Shown: piece after piece, positions 47,435-56,235 of the stretch
Position numbering within the stretch: position 1 is the first letter of the stretch
How the letters are laid out: each line of letters starts with the position of its first letter
Source of the DNA: Actinomycetales bacterium Actino_02
GTDB taxonomy: Bacteria; Actinomycetota; Actinomycetes; Propionibacteriales; Propionibacteriaceae
Length of the DNA: 64,000 nucleotides
Direction of reading: 5' to 3'
Assembly: GCA_001603275.1 (NCBI GenBank)
Contig: LUYM01000021.1
Coordinates: forward strand, 62,001-126,000
Made by a program: the position numbers and the translations under genes
Notes under the pieces: generated by a model
What the model was told of the DNA's origin: nothing
Databases searched by the model: none
Seen by the model: the letters and a program-made list of their open reading frames with translations, nothing else

Positions 47435-48178
47435 ATGAAGGCTGCCGCATCGGCGCAACGACGGCTGCTCGACTTGCAGCAAGAGGACACCGCGCTGGCC
47501 CAAGTAGAGCATCGCAAGCGGGCGCTGCCCGAGCATGCTGCCATCACCGAAGCCAAGAACGTCCGGGTCAAGCTGAAGCAGGATCATTTGGCCGCGCAGA
47601 CCCGGCTCGGCGACGTTCAGGCCGACCTGGAGAAGGCGGAAGCCGACCTGGTGCCGGTCCGTGAGCGCAAGACCCGCGATCAGCAGCGTCTGGATGCCGG
47701 CGCGCTCACCGACGCCAAGGCGCTGCAGGGCCTGATCGACGAGATTGAGCACCTGGGCCGGCGGATCTCCGAGTTGGAGGACGTCCAGCTGGAGGCCATG
47801 GAGCAGGTCGAGCAGGCCAGTGCTGAGGAGGCGCAGCTGGCCGAGCAGATCGGCGAGGTGGAGTCCTCGCTGCGGGCCTTGATGGCTTCTCGGGACGAGC
47901 AGTTGGCCCAGCTGGACGCCGAGGGTGCGCAGCACCAGGGTGTGCGCAATGGGATCGCCGCGGAGCTCCCGGCCGATCTGGTCGCGCTGTACGACCGGAT
48001 CCGAGTGCGTTCGGGTGGTCTGGGGGCTGCCCCGCTCAAGGGCCGCCGTTGCGGAGGATGTCAGATCGAGGCGACACCGACCGCGTTGGCCGGCTATGCG
48101 GCCGCTCCCGGCGATGAGGTGCTGCGCTGCGAAGAGTGCGAGCGGGTGCTCGTTCGGATCGGCGCGGTGGAGATCTGA
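47435..48178 (+). CDS. Coiled-coil C4 zinc-ribbon protein
   Basis: A 247-residue protein: a long antiparallel coiled coil (about 10-170, rich in Glu, Gln and Leu) and a C-terminal C4 zinc ribbon (CGGCQIE then CEECERV). It matches the zf-RING_7 family (Rv2229c in mycobacteria), usually encoded next to RNase H in actinobacteria. Its role is unknown; nucleic-acid binding is a reasonable guess. The stop overlaps the ATG of the RNase H gene. Confidence 0.9.
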   Translation: MKAAASAQRRLLDLQQEDTALAQVEHRKRALPEHAAITEAKNVRVKLKQDHLAAQTRLGDVQADLEKAEADLVPVRERKTRDQQRLDAGALTDAKALQGLIDEIEHLGRRISELEDVQLEAMEQVEQASAEEAQLAEQIGEVESSLRALMASRDEQLAQLDAEGAQHQGVRNGIAAELPADLVALYDRIRVRSGGLGAAPLKGRRCGGCQIEATPTALAGYAAAPGDEVLRCEECERVLVRIGAVEI

Positions 48179-48687
48179 TGGCCCGAGCGGCTCAGTCGCA
48201 GGACGGGCCGGGGCTCTTCGAGCTCGATGAGGCGACGCCGGAAACCGACGCCACCACATCGTCGGCGTCGATGCGACGGCTGATCATTGAAGCCGACGGC
48301 GGCTCACGCGGCAATCCGGGGCCGGCCGCCTACGGTGCGCTGGTGCGCGACGCAGAGACCGGCGAGGTGCTCAACTCCGAGGGGCTGACTCTGGGGATCA
48401 ACACCAACAATGTCGCCGAGTACTCCGGGTTGATCGCCGGTCTGGAGATGGCCCGGGCCATCGACGCCGATGCGGCCGTGGACGTCCGGATGGACTCCCG
48501 GCTGGTGATCGAGCAGCAGGCCGGGCGCTGGAAGGTGAAGCATCCGGCCATGCGTCCGCTGGCTGCGAAAGCACGGGCGCTGCATCCGTCGCAGGTGACT
48601 TGGACGTGGGTGCCGCGCGAGCAGAACAAGGCTGCGGACGCCCTGGTCAACGCGGCTTTGGACGGCAAACCCAGGGCCCGGGGATAG
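48178..48687 (+). CDS. RNase HI-type ribonuclease
   Basis: A 169-residue protein with a short acidic leader (1-31) and an RNase H fold. Catalytic acidic residues are Asp40 (IEADGGSRGNPGPAA), Glu81 (NNVAEYSGL), Asp106 (VRMDSRLV) and Asp154 (NKAADALVN). It degrades RNA in RNA-DNA hybrids. In many actinobacteria the same domain is fused to a CobC-like phosphatase; here it stands alone. ATG overlaps the previous stop (TGATG). Confidence 0.93.
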   Translation: MARAAQSQDGPGLFELDEATPETDATTSSASMRRLIIEADGGSRGNPGPAAYGALVRDAETGEVLNSEGLTLGINTNNVAEYSGLIAGLEMARAIDADAAVDVRMDSRLVIEQQAGRWKVKHPAMRPLAAKARALHPSQVTWTWVPREQNKAADALVNAALDGKPRARG

Positions 48688-48696
48688 GGGAGAGCG

Positions 48697-50127
48697 GTGC
48701 CGATCCGCGAGGTCAGTCTGCGCCGGGCCGAACCCCCGGCATTGGCTGCTGGGCTGCAACGGCTGCGCACCGAGCTCGGCGTTCCGACCGGCTTCCCGGG
48801 GCCGGTGCTGGCCGAGGCGGAGGCCGCTGCGCAGGCGCCACGGTTGACCGGCACTGATCGCACCGACATCGAGTTCGTCACCCTTGACCCCGAGGATTCG
48901 CTCGACCTGGACCAGGCCTTCCACCTGTCTCGGACCGCCGACGGCTACCTGCTGCGATACGCCATTGCCGATGTGGCCGCCTTCGTCGCTCCCGGCGGTG
49001 CGGTCGATCGCGAGGCGCATGCCCGGGGCGAGACGCTCTACGCCCCGACCGCGCGGACGCCGTTGCATCCGCCGCTGCTCTCGGAGGGTGCGACCAGCCT
49101 CTTGCCCGGCCAGGATCGTCCGGCGTTGCTCTGGGAGCTGCACCTGGACCGGGTCGGGGCCACGGTCGGTGCCTCGGTGGCGCGCTCCATGGTTCGCAGT
49201 CGAGCCAAGCTCGGCTATGTCGATGCCCAGCGCCACCTGGATGCCGGCGACGGTGGTGAGCAGTTGGAACTGCTCCGCGAGATCGGGACGCTGCGGCAGG
49301 CACTCGAGGCGGCCCGTGGCGGGGTCAGCTTGTCGGTGCCCGAACAGGAAGTGGTGCCGACGGAGGCATCTTGGGGATTGGAGTACCGCGCCTCGCTCCC
49401 GGTGGAGGACTGGAATGCGCAGCTCTCCCTTGCCACCGGGATGGCCGCCGCCGGGCTCATGCTCGATGCCGGGATTGGTCTGCTGCGAACCCTGCCACCG
49501 GCTCCGGATTCGGCGATCGCCCGCCTGCGTCACACCGCTCAGGCGCTCGGCATCAGCTGGCCGCACACCGTGGGCTACCCGCAGTTCGTTCGCGGTCTGG
49601 ACGCGTCCACTCCCGCCCATGCGGCGATGCTGAACTCCTGCACCATGCTGTTCCGGGGTGCGGGCTACGTCGCCTTCGACGGTGCCGCGCCCGACCAGCC
49701 ACTGCACGCGGCGATCGCCGCGCCGTATGCGCATGTCACGGCGCCGCTGCGTCGATTGGCCGATCGGTATGCCGGTGAGATCTGCGTGGCGATCTGCGCT
49801 GGAACGCCGGTTCCGGAGTGGGTGCGCTCCGAACTGACGACGCTGCCGCCGGTGATGGCCGAGTCCAACCGGCGAGCGCACCGCTACGAACGCGGGGTGG
49901 TGAACCTGGTTGAGGCGATCCTGCTCGCGCCGCACGTCGGTGAATCCTTCACCGGCACCGTCATCGAGGTGGACACCGATCGCAAGGACGGGATCCTGCA
50001 GTTGGCCGAGCCGGCTGTCGAAGCACGGGTCGGCGGTACCGACCTGGTTCTGGGGCATGCCGTCACGGCGACGCTGGTCAGCGCAGACCCGGCGACAGGG
50101 AAGGTCGAGTTCGCCCTGCGCCCCTGA
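48697..50127 (+). CDS. RNB-domain 3'-5' exoribonuclease (RNase II-like)
   Basis: A 476-residue protein. The RNB catalytic domain begins near residue 50; DIEFVTLDPEDSLDLDQAFH is the acidic Mg-binding motif, and YAPTARTPLHPPLLSEGATS and HVTAPLRRLADRYA complete the signature. The usual cold-shock and S1 domains are reduced or absent, so it is shorter than Escherichia coli RNase II. Such short RNB proteins are common in actinobacteria. It lies just upstream of rnpB. Confidence 0.92.
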   Translation: MPIREVSLRRAEPPALAAGLQRLRTELGVPTGFPGPVLAEAEAAAQAPRLTGTDRTDIEFVTLDPEDSLDLDQAFHLSRTADGYLLRYAIADVAAFVAPGGAVDREAHARGETLYAPTARTPLHPPLLSEGATSLLPGQDRPALLWELHLDRVGATVGASVARSMVRSRAKLGYVDAQRHLDAGDGGEQLELLREIGTLRQALEAARGGVSLSVPEQEVVPTEASWGLEYRASLPVEDWNAQLSLATGMAAAGLMLDAGIGLLRTLPPAPDSAIARLRHTAQALGISWPHTVGYPQFVRGLDASTPAHAAMLNSCTMLFRGAGYVAFDGAAPDQPLHAAIAAPYAHVTAPLRRLADRYAGEICVAICAGTPVPEWVRSELTTLPPVMAESNRRAHRYERGVVNLVEAILLAPHVGESFTGTVIEVDTDRKDGILQLAEPAVEARVGGTDLVLGHAVTATLVSADPATGKVEFALRP

Positions 50128-50219
50128 ACCCGGGGACGGTTCCATTACCGTCCGGCCTTGTCGGCGGGCTGGCCCGGGTGCCGAGTCGGCGAACCGCGCC
50201 GTCCACGGCTACCCTTGTC

Positions 50220-50612
50220 CCGGACGAGTCGGCCGGGTGATCGCGGCGCAAGTCGAGGAAAGTCCGGACTCCACAGAGCAGGGTGGTGGGTAACGCCCAC
50301 CCGGGGTGACCCGCGGGAAAGTGCCACAGAGAACAGACCGCCCCGCAAGGGGTAAGGGTGAAACGGCGGTGTAAGAGACCACCGCACTCCAGGTGACTGG
50401 AGTGGCTCGGTAAACCCCACTCGGAGCAAGACCAAGAAGGGCCGGGTCTTCGGATCGGGCCTGCGGACGCCGTTATCAGCGCTGCTCGCGCGAGGCGTCC
50501 GGGTAGGTTGCACGCCGGCAACGGCGAAGGCGGTTGGCAACAGCCGTCGCAGATGGATGATCACCGCCCGGCGACGGGCACAGAATCCGGCTTACAGGCC
50601 GGCTCGTCCCCT
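50220..50612 (+). ncRNA. rnpB: RNase P RNA (bacterial type A)
   Basis: The catalytic RNA of RNase P that trims the 5' ends of tRNA precursors. It has the conserved GAGGAAAGTCCGGACTCC block at 50255-50272, the ACAGAGAACAGACCGCC region, GGTGAAACGGCGGTGTAAGA, the GGGTAGG segment, AGATGGATGATCACC at 50551-50565, and the 3' ACAGAATCCGGCTTACAGGC. P1 is formed by GGACGAG (50222-50228) and CTCGTCC (50603-50609). The gene is complete, but its last 33 bases are the left attachment site of a mobile element, and the bases beyond 50612 come from that element. Confidence 0.97.
50580..50612 (+). repeat. attL: 33-bp core repeat within the rnpB 3' end
   Basis: Identical to 62112-62144 over 33 bases, starting ACAGAATCCGG and ending GTCCCCT. 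It includes the 3' strand of the P1 helix and the conserved 3' part of the RNase P RNA. The sequences differ just outside: TTTTC at the left, CTCTC at the right. Confidence 0.93.
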
Positions 50613-50625
50613 TTTCTGGCTCTGA

Positions 50626-51900
50626 CTAGGCACGATGGTGAGCGGATGGGTTGGGAGTCCGCTGGGAGTCCGGAAAATTCTCGGATTCCTCCGCGAGACC
50701 CGCCCCCAGGGCGGCATCGACGGCGTCCCTGCTGCGGTCGTCGGAGTCGGGCCAAAGGTGCGAGTAGGTGTTCAAGGTCTCCTCGGCCGACTTGTGTCCG
50801 AGCCGGGCCTGAACGGTCTTGACGGACTCGCCGTAGCGGATCAGCAGTGACGCGTAGTAGTGCCGCAACTCGTGAAAGTCGAAGCCTTCGAGCTTGGCCG
50901 CCGCCATCCTCGCCCGCCACTCCTCGCCAAGTGTTGTCCAGCGCCAGGGGTTGCCGTGGGTGGTCGTGAAGAGAAGCCCGTCGGGTCCTGGCGGATAGGT
51001 CTCGATGTGCCTCGCGAGGGCTTCGGCCACCGACGTGGGGAGTGGTATCTCCCGGATGCTCGACGTGGTCTTGGGCGGGCCGAACACTGGAGACCCCTTG
51101 CGGACGTCAACGAGTTGGCGGTCGACGATGATCTTGCGTTCCAGGAACCGGACCCGGTCCTCGGTGAGGCCGAAGACCTCGCCTCGCCGCATGCCCGTCC
51201 CGGCGGCGAGCAGGACGGCTGCCCGCAGATGGTCACCCGCGGCCTTCGCGGCCGCCTGGACCTGCTCGGTCGTCCTCGGTTCGACCCGCTTCTTCACGAT
51301 CTCGGGAAGCTTGATCCCGACGCAGGGCGTCCGGGCGATCCTGCGGTTCTCGACAGCATCCTTCAGGACCGTGCTCACATAGGAGTAGGTCACGACCACG
51401 GTCGCGGGAGCGTACGTCTCGTTCAAGGACGCCACGAGCTTCTGGATCGTCGTCTTGGAGATCGTGCTGAGCGACCTCGCGCCGATGGCGGGGTAGACCC
51501 GCTTTCGCAGCGCGAGCTCGACGAGCGCTGCGGTGGACGGCCGGAAGACCTGCGAGGCCCGCCAGGACTCTGCGTACTCCTTGAAGGTCACCTTCCCGGC
51601 GTTGGGTACGACATACGTGCCCGTGACCGTTGCGGTCGTCTGCGCATCGAGCCAGCCCTGGGCGTCCCGCTTCCGTGCAAAATGCTTGGCGTGCTCCCTG
51701 CCGGCATCGTCGACGAAACGTGCCCGCCAAGCGGCCGCAGTCACCTTGACTCGGGCCGTGATTCCCTGGCCCGCAAGGTCGGCGACGAGCGCGTCGGCCT
51801 CCGCCCGGGATTTCGCCGTTAACACCCGGTTCCGCCCGGCGAAGTCGACGTACAGCACTCGCCACGAAGCGGGCCTGGCAGCGATGTTCTTGCCTGCCAT
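50626..51900 (-). CDS. int: Tyrosine recombinase (phage-type integrase)
   Basis: A 424-residue site-specific recombinase: an N-terminal AP2-like arm-binding region, a SAM-like core-binding domain (about 105-195), and a catalytic domain. Catalytic residues are Arg238 (GTGMRRGEV), His343 and Arg346 (HELRHYYAS), His369 (LGHKS) and nucleophile Tyr379 (NTYSHLW). Its stop lies 14 bases inside attL. The last residues (DSQRTPNP) are encoded by a 25-base repeat that recurs near attR. ATG overlaps the stop of the XRE gene, so the two are coupled. Confidence 0.95.
   Translation of the reverse strand: MAGKNIAARPASWRVLYVDFAGRNRVLTAKSRAEADALVADLAGQGITARVKVTAAAWRARFVDDAGREHAKHFARKRDAQGWLDAQTTATVTGTYVVPNAGKVTFKEYAESWRASQVFRPSTAALVELALRKRVYPAIGARSLSTISKTTIQKLVASLNETYAPATVVVTYSYVSTVLKDAVENRRIARTPCVGIKLPEIVKKRVEPRTTEQVQAAAKAAGDHLRAAVLLAAGTGMRRGEVFGLTEDRVRFLERKIIVDRQLVDVRKGSPVFGPPKTTSSIREIPLPTSVAEALARHIETYPPGPDGLLFTTTHGNPWRWTTLGEEWRARMAAAKLEGFDFHELRHYYASLLIRYGESVKTVQARLGHKSAEETLNTYSHLWPDSDDRSRDAVDAALGAGLAEESENFPDSQRTPNPSAHHRA
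50648..50672. repeat. Left subterminal repeat, probable integrase arm sites
   Basis: GGGTTGGGAGTCCGC then TGGGAGTCCG: two TGGGAGTCC units 11 bases apart. The 25 bases recur exactly, in the same orientation, at 61975-61999, each followed by an AAAAT tract one base later. It lies 35 bases inside attL and within the int coding end. Confidence 0.75.
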
Positions 51901-52595
51901 CAGCTCGGCCCCGCATCGGCGAGGTCCTGCGTGTTTGCGGTGCCGGCTTCGGCGTGGCGGGCGGCGACCGCCGCGTTGTGGGCGGTCAGGATCCCTGCGA
52001 AGTATTGGCGGTTCACCTCCTCCAGCACACCGCCCGGCCTGGGTGGAACGTGTGCCGTGATGCCATGGAGGACGCGTTCTGCGCCGGCGGAGAGGGTGTC
52101 GAGCAGTTCCAGCACTTCTTCGGCCCAGACCTGTATCTGGTCGCCGTCGGGGGAGTCGCCGCTTCGGGCCAGACCGGCCAGGACGCGTTCGCGGTCGCCG
52201 TCGATCGCTGCCAGTTCCTGCTGGATGCCCATCGAGATCCGGAACTCGGTCTCGTGGGCCCGCATCCCTATGCTGGTGAGCTCGCGGAATGCGTCCTCGG
52301 CATTCGACCAGTCCGCCAGCATGTCGTCCACGGTGGACCCCAGGACCTCGGCAAGGGCGTACACCTCGTCCAGGCGGCAGGGCCGGGCACCCTTTTCGAC
52401 CCGGTCGATGGTCGCCTGGTGGAACTTCAGGCCGTACCGCTCCCGCAGCTGTGTCGCCAGGTCGGTCTGGGACAGGCCGCGCAGCTCGCGGAGGCGCCGC
52501 ACCTCGCGTGCGAAGGTCTGGCCCAGGGGGCCGACGTCGGCTCCGCCGTCACGGTCGGGCCGGCCGTTCTTCGGGGGCGACTTGGGTGCGCGCAT
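51900..52595 (-). CDS. XRE-family helix-turn-helix regulator
   Basis: A 231-residue protein from ATG 52595 (MRAPKSPPKNGRPDRDGG). A Cro/CI-type HTH lies at about 30-95 (VRRLRELRGLSQTDLATQLR, FHQATIDRVEKGARPCRLDE), followed by a helical domain. It is divergent from the excisionase-like gene and coupled to int, so it likely governs integration and excision of the element through the operators at 52609-52667. Confidence 0.88.
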   Translation of the reverse strand: MRAPKSPPKNGRPDRDGGADVGPLGQTFAREVRRLRELRGLSQTDLATQLRERYGLKFHQATIDRVEKGARPCRLDEVYALAEVLGSTVDDMLADWSNAEDAFRELTSIGMRAHETEFRISMGIQQELAAIDGDRERVLAGLARSGDSPDGDQIQVWAEEVLELLDTLSAGAERVLHGITAHVPPRPGGVLEEVNRQYFAGILTAHNAAVAARHAEAGTANTQDLADAGPS

Positions 52596-52608
52596 ACCTG
52601 AACCATAA

Positions 52609-52667
52609 CAACACCATGTTGTGTTGCCAATATGTTGCTTGACAACCGCTCGTCTGCAACGCACAAT
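52609..52667. promoter_or_regulatory. Element control region: palindrome and promoter of the excisionase-like gene
   Basis: CAACAC (52609-52614) and GTGTTG (52621-52626) form an inverted repeat around CATGTT. TTGACA (52639-52644) and CACAAT (52662-52667) are separated by 17 bases, a good plus-strand promoter. Further GTTG and CAAC copies surround it. The XRE protein is the natural candidate to bind here. Confidence 0.65.
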
Positions 52668-52707
52668 CAGTGTGCTGGTATCCAATCACCCTGTTATGGA
52701 GCGAGCG

Positions 52708-52902
52708 ATGATCGACGAAGCCGAGATCTGGTTCACCGCACAGGTCGCCGAGTACCTCAAGACCCCCGCCACGACCATCCGGTGGTGGCGTCACATCGGC
52801 CAGGGCCCCAAGAGCTTCAAGCTCGGCGCCCGCAAGGTCGCCTACCTGCGATGCGACGTCGAAGCCTGGCTCGAGGAGCAGTACACCTCGCAGGCGGTCT
52901 AG
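52708..52902 (+). CDS. Excisionase-like MerR/AlpA-type HTH protein
   Basis: A 64-residue protein from ATG 52708, with GGAG 6 bases upstream. WFTAQVAEYLKTPATTIRWW is a winged HTH_17/excisionase helix pair, and GPKSFKLGARKVAYLRCDVE with AWLEEQ is the wing and last helix. Such proteins act as recombination directionality factors or as activators of element genes. It is driven by the TTGACA/CACAAT promoter and divergent from the XRE-int operon. Confidence 0.88.
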   Translation: MIDEAEIWFTAQVAEYLKTPATTIRWWRHIGQGPKSFKLGARKVAYLRCDVEAWLEEQYTSQAV

Positions 52903-53524
52903 GGAACTGACCGCTGCCCAGGGTTCCGGCCAACCAGCGGCCGTCGTCGCTCGCACGCCAAACCGGCGCCAATTCCGGATGGTGCAAATGGGTGGCGCCG
53001 TTGGCGATCCCTAGGATGTGCGCCGTGGATGACGACGACGAGGACGATGACCTCACCCCTGGACGGTCGAGGACGCGGGGCGGATTCGCTGCGCCGCGGA
53101 CGCATTGATTGGCGCGATTCGCGTCCATGCGGCCGCTGTGACCAAGTGTGACCGGCGACGCTGACGAAGACGATGTGCGCACCGCCGGCGCGGGATCATG
53201 GCGGCCATTCCCGAACCCGATGACCAGAAAAGGCCACCACAACGCCGCGGCCCGCAGAGTAAGCCAGCCAGAGCGCCTCCCCGGGCAGATGGCCATTCTT
53301 GCTGGTTCCTTGGGTACAGATGATTGCTCGGTCGCTTCGGGAGACATCTTGCTGTCAACTCACCATGTCGTCGGCCCCGCAGAACCGAGCTTGACGAGTT
53401 TGCGGAATCTCCTGCGGATCGCCGCTCACGGCGCTAGCTTTGGCCGTAGTCACCCACCCCGGGGACGCGAATGCTGCGCGATAAGCGCACTGCAGTGGCA
53501 TTCCTGCACATGAAGGGCACCGCC
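52903..53524. other. About 620 bases with no confident gene
   Basis: Frames here have poor codon bias. A plus-strand frame of 121 codons from 53148 lacks a ribosome-binding site and has no recognisable domain. The only structured item is a 27-codon frame at 53025 described separately. It may be a decayed segment, or a leader and regulatory region for the cargo gene. Confidence 0.5.
53012..53108 (+). CDS. Possible 27-residue acidic peptide with a leaderless promoter
   Basis: TAGGAT at 53012-53017 lies 7 bases before GTG 53025, which opens a 27-codon frame: MDDDDEDDDLTPGRSRTRGG, then FAAPRTH and TGA at 53106-53108. Seven of the first nine residues are Asp. The spacing is the same as at confirmed-looking genes in this window, but a peptide this short could be chance or the remnant of a longer protein. 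Confidence 0.3.
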
Positions 53525-56194
53525 ATGTCGTCTTTCTCTCGTCGCCTGTCTCGGCCGAGGCGTTATGCCCCCGGCCTGATTCCGTTACTGGCCCTCGGAT
53601 TGTTCCTCGCGGGCCCGACATCCCCCGCCTTGGCGGAGTCGCCGTCGCCGTCGCCGATCGCGACTGACTCTCCCACGGCGCCGCCGACAGCGACACCTTC
53701 CTCGACGGACCAGCCTGACACGACCACGAGCGTGAAACCCACCGTCCCTGATGCAACCCCGACACCTGCCCCGACAACACCGTCGATCCGCGGAAAGGCA
53801 CACCCCAAGGTGCCGACGCGCGGCGTCGCGAAGCCGATCAAACGCCTGATCGCAGATATCCGCGGCGGGGTAATAGACCAGGCATCTGCGGCGGACCTTG
53901 CGGTCGCGATGGTCCAGGGCGGGACGGAGGTACCGAAGCGATACCGACTTGGTGCGGTCACTGAGTATGACGTACTGATCTTGGGGATCGCGACCGGAGC
54001 ATCCACATCGCAGAAGCAGGACCGATCACCAGCGTCACCACAAGCGCTGAGCCACTGCCTGTACACCGAGCGCGGGCTCCAATGCGACTACAGCGGTGAA
54101 CATACTCATGTTTACTACTTACCCGCAGGTACTCCAGGAGCGTCGGAGGACGTATCCGAGGTCCCGGAGTACATCACGCGCTGGGTCGCGACCTCGGACG
54201 CCGCCTGGGCCTACTACAACAACACCCTCGAGATGACTCCAACGAGCAGCATGATTAACGTCTACCTGCAAGACGCCGGCGTCGGGAGTGTCTGCGGCTC
54301 GTGGCCCATCGTCAACGAGATTCACTGCGGCCCCGATTTCATAGGACTGCCTGATGTCGACTATTTTGCCGCGCATGAGATGTTTCACCAGTTCCAGTGG
54401 CCGGACGTTGAGCGGGCGCTCCTCAGCATCTACGAGCTGAACCCTTGGATGGAGTCGACCGCGAACTGGGCCTCGGCACACTTCGCCGGTGTGCACCCGC
54501 GGACAGAACCCACGAATAATGTGGAGGCTTCTCGCATCGGCGCGTTCTTCACAGATTCCGCCGGGGGCCTAGTATCTCGCGGTGAGGTGACGGGATCGAC
54601 CATGAGCGGTGACCGGGCCTACGGTGCGGTGGCCGCAGCGGAGATTCTGACCCAGATCGCCGGAGATGGCCTGATCAAAGAGTCCTTCGCCGCAATCACC
54701 TCCGGTACGAACGACGGGCTGCAACCGATCGATGACGCGCTCGCACTCCACGGTCTGTCGCTGGATCTCGCCAGTGACTGGATTTGGAGTGGCCTCTATG
54801 CGATGTGCGAGCCCAGCGGATCATGGCTCCAGTTCAACTGGTGCAGCGATCCGCTGCTCACCGGCACATTCAGTGCCACCGGACCTGGATCAACCCAGAC
54901 AAGGAGACCCACGCACGAAACCGCCTGGTTGGCGTCGACACCGTCCGACTCGACGACATTCTCGCTGATGCGTTACGGCGCCGGCTACATCGATTTCGTA
55001 CTGGGCAGTGTGCCGTCGGGCAGCTATGGCACCACGCTGGCCCTGGAGTTCGATGCGGACCAGATCAGCCCTGACGAGACCCTGAACGTGACGGCTTGGA
55101 AGGACACGCCGGGCGGGGAGGGATGCCAGATCAGCCAGCGGCACTATCCGGCATCGTCTGCAGGAAAGACGGCCTTCGCGATAGACATCCCAACAGGCTG
55201 CGGCTACGCCACACTCATCGCGGTCAACAAGCACACCGGCACCAGTACAACCGCAGCCAGTTTTCCGATCAGTTGGTCAAGCTTCACCACCGGCGCGACC
55301 ATCGGCAACGGAACGGTCACCCTCGGCGTGAACGCCGACGGAAACCTCGGCCTGGGCGTGCCCAGGTCGTGGGTCTGCCGTGGCACCCGTGCCCAGGCCG
55401 CCGTCGCCCAGTCCGCCTACCTCGATGCCGGGCCAGCGCTCGTTCTGGACGCGACGGGATACGACGCGATACGCCCGATAGACCAGCTTTGCGGTCCTTT
55501 CCCCACCGAAGGCTGGTCGGCGATCAATCCGAACCAAACCATCGATGGACTGCCGGCAACATTCTCCAAGCACGGTCTGGACTACCCCGACGAATACCCG
55601 GTGCACGTAACCAGCTTCACCTACACCGACACCGAAGCGACCTCGATCGTCCAGTTGGGCGACCAGTACAGCCTCACCCAGCACTGGCACCCCTCGAGCG
55701 TTGACCCGCGCGTCTACCAGCTCGACGTCACGATCCAAGCCACACAGATCGTGCCGATCTTGCCAGACCCGGAATCACTGACATACAGACAGGTGGTCCC
55801 GCTGAACATCACCGGGGACGCCAACACGCACCCCTCGGTCGTGACCACCACCGGCGGTGACGGGGTCAACGATGCGACAGCCAACCTCAACTGGCCTTGG
55901 GATGATGACCGCGGGTCACTCGACAACCCACTGGTTTCGCTGCCACACCTTGATTGCGACATTGTCCAGTGCCGCGGGCTCGTACTCGACATCACCGTCG
56001 ACCCTCTCCCGATCATGGCGACACCGACACCCCAGTTCTCGATGTTCTACGGTTTCGCCGACAGCACCGGTGAAGCCGCCACCATCCTGAACGATGCCAA
56101 CGCCACGACCCGCGCGATCGCGGCTTCCCTCAACCCTGAAACATGGGAAGGTGATATCGCCCTGTTCGCCGGCTACCACAACAACACCCCATGA
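53525..56194 (+). CDS. Large secreted protein with a gluzincin-type HExxH motif
   Basis: 889 residues from ATG 53525. A Sec signal peptide (basic RRLSRPRRY, core GLIPLLALGLFLAG, cleavage near PALA-ES) is followed by a Ser/Thr/Pro linker (about 38-85). HEMFH occurs at 284-288 in FAAHEMFHQFQW, and WMESTANW places Glu310 22 residues after the second His, as expected for a third zinc ligand. The remaining roughly 570 residues look like beta-rich domains. I do not recognise the family. Element cargo; mixed codon use. It may be a secreted metalloprotease (inference). Confidence 0.8.
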   Translation: MSSFSRRLSRPRRYAPGLIPLLALGLFLAGPTSPALAESPSPSPIATDSPTAPPTATPSSTDQPDTTTSVKPTVPDATPTPAPTTPSIRGKAHPKVPTRGVAKPIKRLIADIRGGVIDQASAADLAVAMVQGGTEVPKRYRLGAVTEYDVLILGIATGASTSQKQDRSPASPQALSHCLYTERGLQCDYSGEHTHVYYLPAGTPGASEDVSEVPEYITRWVATSDAAWAYYNNTLEMTPTSSMINVYLQDAGVGSVCGSWPIVNEIHCGPDFIGLPDVDYFAAHEMFHQFQWPDVERALLSIYELNPWMESTANWASAHFAGVHPRTEPTNNVEASRIGAFFTDSAGGLVSRGEVTGSTMSGDRAYGAVAAAEILTQIAGDGLIKESFAAITSGTNDGLQPIDDALALHGLSLDLASDWIWSGLYAMCEPSGSWLQFNWCSDPLLTGTFSATGPGSTQTRRPTHETAWLASTPSDSTTFSLMRYGAGYIDFVLGSVPSGSYGTTLALEFDADQISPDETLNVTAWKDTPGGEGCQISQRHYPASSAGKTAFAIDIPTGCGYATLIAVNKHTGTSTTAASFPISWSSFTTGATIGNGTVTLGVNADGNLGLGVPRSWVCRGTRAQAAVAQSAYLDAGPALVLDATGYDAIRPIDQLCGPFPTEGWSAINPNQTIDGLPATFSKHGLDYPDEYPVHVTSFTYTDTEATSIVQLGDQYSLTQHWHPSSVDPRVYQLDVTIQATQIVPILPDPESLTYRQVVPLNITGDANTHPSVVTTTGGDGVNDATANLNWPWDDDRGSLDNPLVSLPHLDCDIVQCRGLVLDITVDPLPIMATPTPQFSMFYGFADSTGEAATILNDANATTRAIAASLNPETWEGDIALFAGYHNNTP

Positions 56195-56235
56195 ACACGA
56201 CCAAAGCCTCACCGACCCGCAGAACGGGAGGGACC

